From Polaribacter sp. BM10 (GTDB lineage: Bacteria > Bacteroidota > Bacteroidia > Flavobacteriales > Flavobacteriaceae), in contig NZ_CP019704.1 in the NCBI RefSeq assembly GCF_002005425.1, forward strand, positions 2,934,001-2,998,000: a stretch of 64,000 nucleotides of DNA. The letters are read 5' to 3'. Position numbers and translations under genes: made by a program. Each line of letters opens with the position of its first letter. Position 1 is the first letter of the stretch. Positions 50,161-58,977 of this stretch are shown in pieces. The notes below the pieces were generated by a model. The model was not told the DNA's origin. It saw only the letters and a program-made list of their open reading frames with translations, and did no database searches.

Positions 50161-50286
50161 AAAAAGAATTTTCCTGTTCTGGAAACTTCTATTTTCTTAA
50201 TAACATTTTTCTAGTAAGTACATCAATCATAAATTGATGCATTCAACTTTTGTTTTAATCATTTATTAACTCAAAAAAATAGAAAA

Positions 50287-51561
50287 ATGAGTACTCAAAA
50301 ATTAGCAACAAACGCATTACATGCAGGGCATGACGTAACAAAAAACGGAGGAACAAGAGCAGTTCCTATTTATCAAACATCTTCGTATGTTTTTGACAAT
50401 TCAGAACACGCAGCAAATTTATTTTCGCTTAAAGAATTAGGTTTTATTTACACACGTTTAAATAACCCTACAAATCAAATTTTACAAGATCGATTGGCAG
50501 CAGTTGAAGGTGGTATTGGAGCTGTGGTTTTTGCTTCTGGTACGGCAGCAATTTCTACAGGTTTGTTAACGCTTTTAAAAGCAGGAGATCATATTGTAGC
50601 TTCGAGCAGTTTATACGGCGGAACGTATAATTTATTAAGCGTTACGTTACCAAGATTTGGTATTACTACAACTTTTGTAGATGCTTCTAATCCTGATAAT
50701 TTTGCAGAAGCTGTAAAAGAAAACACAAGAGCATTTTTTGTAGAATCTTTAGGGAATCCGAAGTTAGATGTTTTAGATTTAGAAGCAATTGCTGTACATT
50801 CTAAAGCTGCAGAAGTTCCTTTTATTGTAGATAATACGGTAGCAACACCTGCATTATTAAATCCGATTAAACATGGTGCAAATATTGTAATACATTCACT
50901 TACAAAATATATTGGCGGACAAGGAACTTCTTTAGGAGGCGCAATTGTAGATGCAGGAACTTTTAATTGGGCGAATGGTAAATTTCCAGAATTTACAGAA
51001 CCTTCTGCTGGGTATCATGGTTTAAAATATCACGAGGCTTTAGGTGCAGCATCATATACTTTTAAATTGATTTTAGAGGGATTGCGTGATTTTGGTGGCG
51101 CTTTAAGTCCAACAAACGCATTTAATATTATTCAAGGTTTAGAGACGTTGCCGGTTAGAATTCAGCAACACTCTAAAAATGCTTTAGAATTAGCAAAGTG
51201 GTTAGAAGCACAAGAAGAGGTTGCTTGGGTAAATTATCCTGGTTTAGAAAGCAGTAAATACAAAGATTTAGCTGATAAATATTTACCAAAGGGGCAAAGT
51301 GGTATTGTAACTTTTGGGCCAAAAGGCGGTTTTGAAGCGGCAAAAAAAATAGCAGATAAAACAAAGGTTTTCTCTTTGTTGGCAAATATTGGTGATACAA
51401 AATCATTGATTATTCATCCGTCTAGTACCACACATCAACAGTTAGATGAAACGGCACAAGAAAGTGCAGGTGTATCGCAAGATTTAATTCGTTTGTCTGT
51501 TGGTATTGAAGATATAGAAGATTTAAAAGCAGATTTAAAGGCAGCTTTTTCAGAAATATAA
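50287..51561 (+). CDS. metY: O-acetylhomoserine sulfhydrylase
   Basis: This 424-aa PLP enzyme of the Cys/Met metabolism family transfers sulfide to O-acetylhomoserine to give homocysteine. The PLP lysine lies in HSLTKYIGGQGTSLGG near residue 205. The N-terminal ALHAGHDVTKNGGTRAVPIYQTSSYVF is typical of the MetY subgroup, as is the length of about 425 residues. It is the first gene behind the SAM-I riboswitch and lies 11 bp before the MetX-ThrA fusion. Confidence 0.94.
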   Translation: MSTQKLATNALHAGHDVTKNGGTRAVPIYQTSSYVFDNSEHAANLFSLKELGFIYTRLNNPTNQILQDRLAAVEGGIGAVVFASGTAAISTGLLTLLKAGDHIVASSSLYGGTYNLLSVTLPRFGITTTFVDASNPDNFAEAVKENTRAFFVESLGNPKLDVLDLEAIAVHSKAAEVPFIVDNTVATPALLNPIKHGANIVIHSLTKYIGGQGTSLGGAIVDAGTFNWANGKFPEFTEPSAGYHGLKYHEALGAASYTFKLILEGLRDFGGALSPTNAFNIIQGLETLPVRIQQHSKNALELAKWLEAQEEVAWVNYPGLESSKYKDLADKYLPKGQSGIVTFGPKGGFEAAKKIADKTKVFSLLANIGDTKSLIIHPSSTTHQQLDETAQESAGVSQDLIRLSVGIEDIEDLKADLKAAFSEI

Positions 51562-51572
51562 ATCGATTTTAC

Positions 51573-54500
51573 TTGAAAGAATTACTAAAACATATCAAAA
51601 TAAAAAATTTTACCACAGAAGCTGGTATAAAAATTCCTGAATTAAATTTGAGTTATCAAGTTTTTGGTAAAGAATTAGGGTCGGCTCCTGTGGTTTTAAT
51701 CAATCATGCATTAACAGGTAATTCTAATGTTGCCGGAAAAGAAGGTTGGTGGCAGGATATTGTAGGTTTAGATAAAGCAATAAACACAGAGGTTTATACC
51801 ATTTTGTCTTTTAATATACCAGGCAATGGTTTTGATAGTTTTTTAATTGAAAATTATAAAGATTTTATAGCAAGAGATGTTGCCAATATTTTTTTAGAAG
51901 GATTGAATCTATTAAAAATTGATAGAATATTTGCTTTGATAGGAGGTTCTTTAGGTGGCGGAATTGCTTGGGAAATGTTGGTCTTAAATACAAAATTAAC
52001 GAAACATTTTTTACCAATAGCAACAGATTGGAAATCTACAGATTGGTTGATTGCCAATTGTCAAATTCAAGAACAATTTTTGGTAAATTCTAGCAATCCT
52101 GTGCATGATGCACGCATGCATGCAATGTTATGTTATAGAACGCCAGAAAGTTTTAAAGAGCGTTTTCATCGATCAAAAAAAGTAAATTCAGATATTTTTG
52201 ATGTAGAAAGCTGGTTGTTGCATCATGGCAAAAAGTTACAAGAACGTTATCAATTATCGTCTTATAAATTAATGAATCAATTATTAAAAACGATTGATGT
52301 TACCAACGGAGGTTTAAAATCTGAAGAAATCTTAGATAAGATAGAGGCCAACATTCATATTATCGGGGTAGATTCTGATTTGTTTTTTACTGCGGAAGAA
52401 AACAGAGAAACACATAAAAAGTTAGCATTAACAAAAGACAATGTTACTTATAACGAAATAAATTCGGTGCATGGTCATGATGCTTTTTTAATAGAATATG
52501 ATCAATTAGAAAAAATTATTGCACCAATTTTTAATAAAGATTACAGAGAAAAGAAGATGAAAGTTTTAAAGTTTGGAGGGAAATCTTTAGCCAACGGAAA
52601 AGGCTTAGAAAATGCGATACGTATTATTGCAAAAAAATACGAAGAGAATAAAAAAATTACGGTTGTAGTTTCTGCAAGAGGCAATGCAACTAACAATTTA
52701 GAAGATATTTTAAATACTGCTGCAGCTAAACAAGAGTACAAGTCTAAATTCGAAGAGTTTAAAAAATATCAGCAAGAGCCAACTAATAAAGTAGATTTTA
52801 CAACAGAATTTACAAAACTAGAAACCTTTTTTGAAGGGGTTTCTTTATTAGGCGATTACAGTAGTAAAATTAAAGATGAAGTTTTAGCGCAAGGAGAATT
52901 ATTGTCTGTAAAATTAGTAGCAAGTTTACTAGAACAAATTAGTGTGCCGGCAAATGCAATAGACGCTAGATCTTTAATAATTACAGATGAAAATTTTGGA
53001 AATGCACAACCAATAACAGCAGTTTCAAAAGAGAATGTAATAGCATTTTTTAAGAAAAACAACAACGTAATAAATATTGTAAGTGGCTTTGTAGCTGCAA
53101 ATAAAAAAGGAGAAACAACGACATTGGGTAGAAATGGTAGCAATTATACTGCAGCATTATTAGCCAATTATTTAGATGCAGAAGAGTTACAGAATTATAC
53201 ACATGTAAGCGGAATTTTTACGGCAAACCCAGATTTAGTTGCAGATGCTAAAAAGATAGAGCAGTTGTCTTTTTCTGAAGCAAATGAATTGGCAAACTTT
53301 GGGGCAACAATTTTGCACGCCAAAACCATTATACCGCTTATAGAAAAAAACATCAATCTAAGAATTTTAAATACTTTTCAAGAAGAAGATAAAGGTACGC
53401 TTATCACTTCGGCATCTTCATCAAAAGGAATTAAATCTATTTCTACAATTAATGATGTTGCTTTGTTAAATTTTGAAGGTAGAGGTTTGCTAGGTAAAGT
53501 TGGTGTAGATGCAAGAATTTTTAAAGCTTTAAGCGATAGAAATATAAGTGTTAGTATTATTTCTCAAGGTTCATCAGAAAGAGGAATCGGATTAATTATA
53601 GCAGAAAATGAATCTGAAGAAGCAATAAATGCCCTTGAAAAAGAGTTTGAAAACGACTTTTATTCACAAGATGTAAATCAGATTTCTGTTGTTAAAGATG
53701 TTGCAGTAATTTCTATAATTGGTCAAGATTTAAGTGAGTTTCATCATCCTTATAATGCTTTAATTAAAAATCAAATTGTGCCTTTGTTGTTTAACAATAC
53801 AGTTACAGGTAAAAATGTTAGTTTGGTTGTTAAGAAAACAGAATTACATAAGGCAGTTAATGTAATTCATGGGCAAGTTTTTGGTATTGTTAAGAAAATT
53901 AATATTGCTGTTTTTGGTAAAGGTTTAGTTGGTGGTACATTAATAGACCAAATTATAGAAAATACGCAGTCTGTTTTAGAAAGAAGAAAATTACAATTGA
54001 ATGTTTTTGCTGTAGCAAATTCTAAAAAAGTACTGTTAAAAAAAGATGGCGTTTCTAAAAATTGGAAAGAGAATCTTTTAGAAAGTGGTGTAGAAAATGT
54101 AAACGTTAATGATATTATTGCCTTTGCAAAAGCACATCATTTCGAAAATTTAATAGCCGTAGATAATACTGCTAGTGTAAATTTTGTAGCTAATTATTTA
54201 CCTTTAATAGAAGCCGGTTTCGATTTAGTTTCTTGTAATAAAATAGCAAATACTTTATCTTTTGATTTTTATAAAGAAATAAGAGCTAAATTAAAAGAAT
54301 ATAAAAAACAATATTTATACGAAACCAATGTTGGTGCTGGTTTACCTTTGATAGATACAATTCGATTATTACATGAATCCGGAGAAAATATAACTAGAAT
54401 TAGAGGTGTTTTTTCTGGAAGTTTAAGTTATTTATTCAATAATTTTTCTGATAAAAATGTTCCTTTTTCTAAAGTTTTAAAAGAAGCAATTGATAAAGGG

Positions 54501-54974
54501 TTTACAGAGCCAGATGCAAGAGAAGATTTAGGGGGTAATGATGTTGCTAGAAAATTATTGATACTTGCAAGAGAATTAGAATTAGAAAATGAATTTGATG
54601 AAGTTGTTATCAAAAATTTAATTCCAGAGAATTTAAGAGAAGGTTCAGCAGAAAGCTTTTTAGAAAATTTAGAATTATTAAATACCGAATATCAGACTTT
54701 AAAAGAAAATCAAAAACCAAATCATGTTTTAAGATACATTGGCGAATTAAGCGGAGATTTATCAAAATCAAAAGGTAATTTAGAAGTGAAATTAATTTCT
54801 ACAGAAAAATCTACTCCTTTAGGGTCTCTAAAAGGTTCTGATGCTATTTTTGAAATTTACACAGAATCATATGGCGAGCAACCAATTGTAATACAAGGTG
54901 CCGGAGCCGGAGCAAGCGTTACTGCAAGAGGAGTTTTTGGTGATATTTTAAGATTGGCAAAACATAATAATTGA
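51573..54974 (+). CDS. Fusion of homoserine O-acetyltransferase-like domain, aspartokinase and homoserine dehydrogenase
   Basis: This 1,133-aa protein has three enzyme parts. Residues about 1-325 form a MetX-like alpha/beta hydrolase, with oxyanion stretch NHALTGNSN, nucleophile GGSLGGG, Asp in GVDSDLFF and His in VHGHDAFLIE. Residues 329 to about 620 are aspartate kinase (KFGGKSLANG). ACT-like regulatory parts follow (about 630-770). From about 776 comes homoserine dehydrogenase (INIAVFGKGLVGGTLIDQI). It would take aspartate to homoserine and then acetylate it for the neighbouring MetY. The start is a TTG at 51573. An ATG at 52557 begins the kinase exactly and could be an internal start. The aspartokinase motif has Lys where Ser or Thr is usual (KFGGKS). 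Confidence 0.9.
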   Translation: MKELLKHIKIKNFTTEAGIKIPELNLSYQVFGKELGSAPVVLINHALTGNSNVAGKEGWWQDIVGLDKAINTEVYTILSFNIPGNGFDSFLIENYKDFIARDVANIFLEGLNLLKIDRIFALIGGSLGGGIAWEMLVLNTKLTKHFLPIATDWKSTDWLIANCQIQEQFLVNSSNPVHDARMHAMLCYRTPESFKERFHRSKKVNSDIFDVESWLLHHGKKLQERYQLSSYKLMNQLLKTIDVTNGGLKSEEILDKIEANIHIIGVDSDLFFTAEENRETHKKLALTKDNVTYNEINSVHGHDAFLIEYDQLEKIIAPIFNKDYREKKMKVLKFGGKSLANGKGLENAIRIIAKKYEENKKITVVVSARGNATNNLEDILNTAAAKQEYKSKFEEFKKYQQEPTNKVDFTTEFTKLETFFEGVSLLGDYSSKIKDEVLAQGELLSVKLVASLLEQISVPANAIDARSLIITDENFGNAQPITAVSKENVIAFFKKNNNVINIVSGFVAANKKGETTTLGRNGSNYTAALLANYLDAEELQNYTHVSGIFTANPDLVADAKKIEQLSFSEANELANFGATILHAKTIIPLIEKNINLRILNTFQEEDKGTLITSASSSKGIKSISTINDVALLNFEGRGLLGKVGVDARIFKALSDRNISVSIISQGSSERGIGLIIAENESEEAINALEKEFENDFYSQDVNQISVVKDVAVISIIGQDLSEFHHPYNALIKNQIVPLLFNNTVTGKNVSLVVKKTELHKAVNVIHGQVFGIVKKINIAVFGKGLVGGTLIDQIIENTQSVLERRKLQLNVFAVANSKKVLLKKDGVSKNWKENLLESGVENVNVNDIIAFAKAHHFENLIAVDNTASVNFVANYLPLIEAGFDLVSCNKIANTLSFDFYKEIRAKLKEYKKQYLYETNVGAGLPLIDTIRLLHESGENITRIRGVFSGSLSYLFNNFSDKNVPFSKVLKEAIDKGFTEPDAREDLGGNDVARKLLILARELELENEFDEVVIKNLIPENLREGSAESFLENLELLNTEYQTLKENQKPNHVLRYIGELSGDLSKSKGNLEVKLISTEKSTPLGSLKGSDAIFEIYTESYGEQPIVIQGAGAGASVTARGVFGDILRLAKHNN

Positions 54975-55004
54975 CACAAAGTGTCACTCTGAACTTGTTT
55001 CAGA
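54972..55004. repeat. Short palindromic intergenic repeat
   Basis: TGACAC-AAA-GTGTCA (54972-54986) overlaps the stop codon and is followed by TCTGAA-N5-TTCAGA (54988-55004). The second part, in context CTCTGAACTTGTTTCAGAATC, is a word I recall as widely dispersed between genes in flavobacteria, like a REP sequence. Confidence 0.6.
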
Positions 55005-55020
55005 ATCATAAAAAATAAAA

Positions 55021-56190
55021 ATGAGTAAAAACAAACATTTTGAAACATCAGCAATAAGAAATCAGACAGAAAGAAGTCAGTTTTCAGAACATTCTACACC
55101 TTTATATTTAACATCGAGTTTTGTTTTTGATGATGCAGAAGAAATGAGAGCTTCTTTTTCAGAAGAAAAACAACGTAATCTGTATAGTAGGTTTACAAAC
55201 CCAAACACAACAGAATTTGTAGATAAAGTGGTTGCTATGGAAGGCGCAGAAACAGGTTATGCATTTGCGACAGGTATGTCTGCAATATTTTCAAGTTTTG
55301 CGGCATTATTAAACGCAGGCGATCATATTGTATCTTGTAGATCGGTTTTTGGGTCTACACATAGCATGTTTACAAAATATTTACCAAAATGGAATATTGA
55401 AACTTCTTACTTTAAGGTTGATGAAGTAGATTTAGTTGAAAGTTTAATTAAAGAAAACACTAAAATTCTTTATATAGAAACACCAACAAATCCGGCAGTA
55501 GATATTTTAGATTTAGCACTAATAGGTAAAATTGCAAAAAAGTATAATTTAATTTTTATTGTTGATAATTGCTTTGCAACTCCTTATGTACAACAACCAA
55601 TAAAATTTGGTGCAGATTTGGTTATTCATTCTGCTACAAAATTAATGGACGGGCAAGGTAGAGTTTTAGGTGGTGTAACTGTTGGTAGTAAAGATTTAAT
55701 TAGAGAAATCTATTTATTTGCTAGAAATACAGGGCCAGCAATGTCGCCTTTTAACGCTTGGGTTTTGTCTAAAAGTTTAGAAACTTTGGCATTAAGAGTA
55801 GAAAAACATGCAGAAAATGCTTTAAAAGTTGCTCAGTTTTTAGAGGAAAATGAACAGGTAACTTTGGTGAAATATCCATTTTTAAAATCGCATCCACAAT
55901 ACGAAATTGCAAAAAAGCAAATGAAATTAGGCGGTAATATTGTTGCTTTTGAAATTAAAGGCGGTATCGAAGCCGGAAGAAATTTTTTAAATAAAATTAA
56001 AATGTGTTCTTTATCTGCTAATTTGGGCGATACTAGAACCATTGTAACGCATCCTTCTTCTACGACACATGGTCGTTTGTCTGAACAAGATCGTTTAGAA
56101 GTTGGCATTACAGATGGTTTGGTTAGAGTTTCTGTAGGTTTAGAAAATGTAAAAGATATTATTGATGATTTAAAACAAGCATTACAATAA
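55021..56190 (+). CDS. PLP-dependent sulfhydrylase/gamma-synthase (MetZ/MetB type)
   Basis: This 389-aa Cys/Met metabolism PLP enzyme has its Schiff-base lysine in HSATKLMDGQGRVLGG near residue 206. The N-terminal IRNQTERSQFSEHSTPLYLTSSFVFDDAEE and the length resemble O-succinylhomoserine sulfhydrylase (MetZ). Cystathionine gamma-synthase is an alternative that the sequence alone cannot exclude. It is the third gene of the SAM-I-controlled unit. Since MetY already does direct sulfhydrylation, this enzyme may accept a different acyl-homoserine or handle transsulfuration. Confidence 0.85.
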   Translation: MSKNKHFETSAIRNQTERSQFSEHSTPLYLTSSFVFDDAEEMRASFSEEKQRNLYSRFTNPNTTEFVDKVVAMEGAETGYAFATGMSAIFSSFAALLNAGDHIVSCRSVFGSTHSMFTKYLPKWNIETSYFKVDEVDLVESLIKENTKILYIETPTNPAVDILDLALIGKIAKKYNLIFIVDNCFATPYVQQPIKFGADLVIHSATKLMDGQGRVLGGVTVGSKDLIREIYLFARNTGPAMSPFNAWVLSKSLETLALRVEKHAENALKVAQFLEENEQVTLVKYPFLKSHPQYEIAKKQMKLGGNIVAFEIKGGIEAGRNFLNKIKMCSLSANLGDTRTIVTHPSSTTHGRLSEQDRLEVGITDGLVRVSVGLENVKDIIDDLKQALQ

Positions 56191-56248
56191 AATTAATATT
56201 TAATTATTCTTTTTACTACCTTTAAGGTTTTTTAAATCAAAAGGTTTT

Positions 56249-57436
56249 ATGCGATTATTGCAAAATATTTTTTCTTTTTTCTTTTTAACATTAATCTTAA
56301 GTTGTGGTTCTAGTGAAACCACAGAAGATATTTTTATAGAAAAATTAACTGTAAATTCTTTATCAGAATTTTCGGTTCAAGAAGAAACAAAATCAGTTAA
56401 TATTTCTTCTAATATAGATTGGAATGTGACTACAAACCAAAATTGGATTTCTGTTACACCAACTTATAGCTCTAATAATGGTAAAATTGATGTTACTGTT
56501 TCAGAAAACACAACATTAAATGCCCGAACAGGAACGATACAAATTTCTGGTTTAAGTTTATTAGAAACAATAGAGGTAAAGCAAGCGGCTAGAGAAAATG
56601 TTACGAAAGCACCATCAGAAAACTTTGATTTATCAACTTGGAATTTAAGTATCCCAGAAAATAACGGAAACGGTACAGCAACTACAATTACTGTAAGCGA
56701 ATTAAATAATAAATATCAAAATAATAAATATTTTTATACTTCGGATGATGGTGGAATGGTTTTTAAATGTCCTGTAGATGGTTTTAAAACTTCTGCAAAC
56801 ACAAGTTACACCAGAGTTGAGTTAAGAGAAATGTTACGCGGTACAGATACAAGTATTAGTACTAAAGGTGTAAATAAAAATAATTGGGTTTTTGGTACTG
56901 CGCCTTCTGCGGATTTAAATGCAGCAGCTGGTTTTGACGGAGAAATGAAGGCAACACTTGCTATTAATAATGTTACTACTACAGGTAATAGTAGTCATGT
57001 TGGTAGGTTGGTAATTGGTCAAATTCATGCAAATGATGATGAGCCTGTAAGAATTTACTACAGAAAATTAAAAGACAATGCTTTAGGTTCTATTTATTTT
57101 GCACATGAACCAACAGATGGTAATGGTAGCGAGCAATGGTACGAGTTAATTGGTTCTAGAAGCAGTAGTGCTTCCAATCCAACAGACGGAATTGCACTGA
57201 ATGAAAAGTTTACTTATTCGATAAAAGTTGTTGGAGATAATTTAACAATAACAATTAGTAGAGACGGTAAAGATGATGTGTCTAAAACTGTAGATATGGT
57301 TAATAGCGGTTATAATGTTGGTGGGCAGTACATGTATTTTAAAGCAGGTGTTTACCATTTAAATAACTCTGGCGATGCTACAGATTTTGCACAAGCTACT
57401 TTTTATAATTTAGATAAAAGCCACACAACTAAATAG
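56249..57436 (+). CDS. PL7 alginate lyase lipoprotein with N-terminal BACON-type domain
   Basis: This 395-aa lipoprotein has the signal peptide MRLLQNIFSFFFLTLILSC, with Cys near 19. Residues about 35-115 form a BACON-like Ig domain (WNVTTNQNWISVTPTYSSNNGKIDVTV). The rest is the polysaccharide lyase family 7 catalytic domain. It carries the three conserved PL7 segments: RVELRE, GQIHA and YFKAGVYHL. The QIH form is linked with guluronate preference in PL7 as known from the family. It should cut alginate at the cell surface. It is oddly placed between methionine and sulfate genes, with no other alginate genes in the window. Confidence 0.92.
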   Translation: MRLLQNIFSFFFLTLILSCGSSETTEDIFIEKLTVNSLSEFSVQEETKSVNISSNIDWNVTTNQNWISVTPTYSSNNGKIDVTVSENTTLNARTGTIQISGLSLLETIEVKQAARENVTKAPSENFDLSTWNLSIPENNGNGTATTITVSELNNKYQNNKYFYTSDDGGMVFKCPVDGFKTSANTSYTRVELREMLRGTDTSISTKGVNKNNWVFGTAPSADLNAAAGFDGEMKATLAINNVTTTGNSSHVGRLVIGQIHANDDEPVRIYYRKLKDNALGSIYFAHEPTDGNGSEQWYELIGSRSSSASNPTDGIALNEKFTYSIKVVGDNLTITISRDGKDDVSKTVDMVNSGYNVGGQYMYFKAGVYHLNNSGDATDFAQATFYNLDKSHTTK

Positions 57437-57465
57437 TACATATTTATTAAAAATCTAGTAAATTA

Positions 57466-57879
57466 ATGCTTTCAAAAAAGACAAAATACGGAATAAAAGC
57501 GCTTACTTATTTAGCAAAACAAGAAAATAAAAATCCTGTTGCAATTGCTACAATTTCTAAGAGCGAAAATATTTCCCTAAAATTTTTAGAAACTATTTTG
57601 TTAACACTTCGTAAAAACGGAATTTTAGGTTCTAAAAAAGGAAAAGGCGGTGGTTATTATTTACTTAAAAGTCCTTCGGATATTCCAATGACAACTGTTA
57701 TGCGTATTTTAGAAGGGCCAATATCTATGGTGCCTTGCGTAAGTTTAAACTTTTATGAAAAATGTGATGATTGCCCAGATGAAAATGCATGTTCTGTGCA
57801 TCGTTTAATGATTAAGGTGAGAGATAATACGCTAGATATTTTTAGAAATACTTCATTAGCAGATCTCTGTAAGTGCTAA
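57466..57879 (+). CDS. Rrf2 family transcriptional regulator
   Basis: This 137-aa winged-helix regulator starts MLSKKTKYGIKALTYLAKQ. The recognition helix region is KSENISLKFLETILLTLRKNGIL, followed by GSKKGKGGGYYLLKSP. The C-terminal half has several cysteines (VPCVSLNFYEKCDDCPDENACSVH and LCKC), which could hold an iron-sulfur cluster or sense thiols. Rrf2 members include CymR and IscR, and this one precedes the cys genes. It probably binds the 17-bp sites at 57970, 58051 and 61295. Confidence 0.9.
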   Translation: MLSKKTKYGIKALTYLAKQENKNPVAIATISKSENISLKFLETILLTLRKNGILGSKKGKGGGYYLLKSPSDIPMTTVMRILEGPISMVPCVSLNFYEKCDDCPDENACSVHRLMIKVRDNTLDIFRNTSLADLCKC

Positions 57880-57969
57880 AATAATATTTGAATTTTATTG
57901 GTAAATAATTGTTGGTCTTAAGTCGTTTTAGGTTTAAGATTCGCAAAATTTATTTATTATTTTTATTAA

Positions 57970-57986
57970 TCTACTAAATCTATAGG
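57970..57986. promoter_or_regulatory. Candidate Rrf2 operator A
   Basis: TCTACTAAATCTATAGG shares the CTAC-TAAA-TAGG pattern with sites at 58051 and 61295. It lies upstream of the -33 element of the DUF2061-cysH promoter. Confidence 0.5.
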
Positions 57987-58012
57987 GTTTAAATGAAAAT
58001 TGACAAGAATCC

Positions 58013-58045
58013 TTGTTAAACTAATAAAAATTACCGTAGGTTTGC
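58013..58045 (+). promoter_or_regulatory. Promoter of the DUF2061-cysHDN transcript
   Basis: A TTG (58013-58015) and TAGGTTTGC (58037-58045) are spaced 21 bp and fit the Bacteroidota consensus. The start should fall near 58050, right at the second operator copy. Confidence 0.6.
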
Positions 58046-58050
58046 ATTGT

Positions 58051-58067
58051 CCTACCAAACTAGTAGG
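58051..58067. promoter_or_regulatory. Candidate Rrf2 operator B
   Basis: CCTACCAAACTAGTAGG is a near-perfect palindrome (7-bp arms with one mismatch). It covers the expected start site of the cys transcript. This is the best copy of the three. Confidence 0.6.
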
Positions 58068-58088
58068 TAATTGAATTAATTAATAACT

Positions 58089-58352
58089 ATGATTTTAAAT
58101 CAAATCATTTTTAGTAAAAAAACACAAAGTAGAGGTTTTACAGAAGATAAAACGTCTGAAAAACCTTTACGAAGTGTAATAAAAGCTTTAAGCTGGAGAC
58201 TTATAGGTACTTTAGATACTTTGGTTGTGTCTTATTTTTTAACTGGTAAAATAGGTTTGGCAACTTCTATTGCATCTGTAGACTTTGTAACGAAGTTAAT
58301 ATTATACTTTTTTCACGAAAGAATTTGGAACAAAATAAAATGGGGAAAATAA
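58089..58352 (+). CDS. DUF2061 family membrane protein
   Basis: This 87-aa protein has a central hydrophobic region (RLIGTLDTLVVSYFLTGKIGLATSIASVDFVTKLILYF) with two likely membrane segments, followed by HERIWNKIKWG. This is the DUF2061 signature. The family often sits beside sulfate assimilation genes in Bacteroidota, as here. Its stop overlaps the next ATG by one base (TAATG). The exact role is unknown; a link with sulfur transport or reduction is inferred only from context. Confidence 0.88.
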   Translation: MILNQIIFSKKTQSRGFTEDKTSEKPLRSVIKALSWRLIGTLDTLVVSYFLTGKIGLATSIASVDFVTKLILYFFHERIWNKIKWGK

Positions 58353-58966
58353 TGAACCTAGATTTAGATAAAATAAATGCTGAATTAAATAACAAAAGCC
58401 CAAAAGAAATAATTGCTTGGGCAATTTCAATAGCTAAAAATGCAGTAATTACTACAAATTTTAGGCCTTATGAAGTTGTTATTTTAAATGCGGTAACAGA
58501 AGTAAAAAAAGACATTAAAGTAATTTGGTGTGATACAGGTTATAATACAGTACAAACATACAGACACGCAGAAGAATTGATTGAAAAATTGAATTTAAAC
58601 ATACAATTATACACACCTAAGCAAACAGTTGCTCATAGAAATGTTGTGTTAGGTGTTCCGTCAATCGAAGATCCAAAACATGCAGAGTTTACAAAGCAAG
58701 TTAAGTTAGAGCCTTTTACAAGAGCTATGCAAGAACATCAACCAGATGTTTGGTTTACAAATTTAAGAAAAGGACAAACTGCATTTAGAGATAGTATAGA
58801 TGTTGTCTCTGTAAGTAAAGATGGTATTTTAAAAGTCAGTCCGTTTTACAATAGCACAGACAAAGAATTAGATGCTTATTTAATCGAAAAAAACTTACCA
58901 AACGAGTTTACATATTTCGATCCAACAAAAGTAGAAAGTAATAGAGAATGTGGTTTGCATATCTAA
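58352..58966 (+). CDS. cysH: Phosphoadenylylsulfate (PAPS) reductase
   Basis: This 204-aa PP-loop-family enzyme, thioredoxin-dependent, reduces activated sulfate to sulfite. The catalytic cysteine is in the C-terminal ECGLHI. The CC...CxxC that holds a 4Fe-4S cluster in APS reductases is absent (the region reads FTKQVKLEPFTRAM, as in E. coli CysH), so PAPS rather than APS is the expected substrate. I start at the TAATG-coupled ATG at 58352; two upstream in-frame starts would only add overlap with DUF2061. No APS kinase gene is in the window. Confidence 0.9.
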   Translation: MNLDLDKINAELNNKSPKEIIAWAISIAKNAVITTNFRPYEVVILNAVTEVKKDIKVIWCDTGYNTVQTYRHAEELIEKLNLNIQLYTPKQTVAHRNVVLGVPSIEDPKHAEFTKQVKLEPFTRAMQEHQPDVWFTNLRKGQTAFRDSIDVVSVSKDGILKVSPFYNSTDKELDAYLIEKNLPNEFTYFDPTKVESNRECGLHI

Positions 58967-58977
58967 AAGAGATGATT

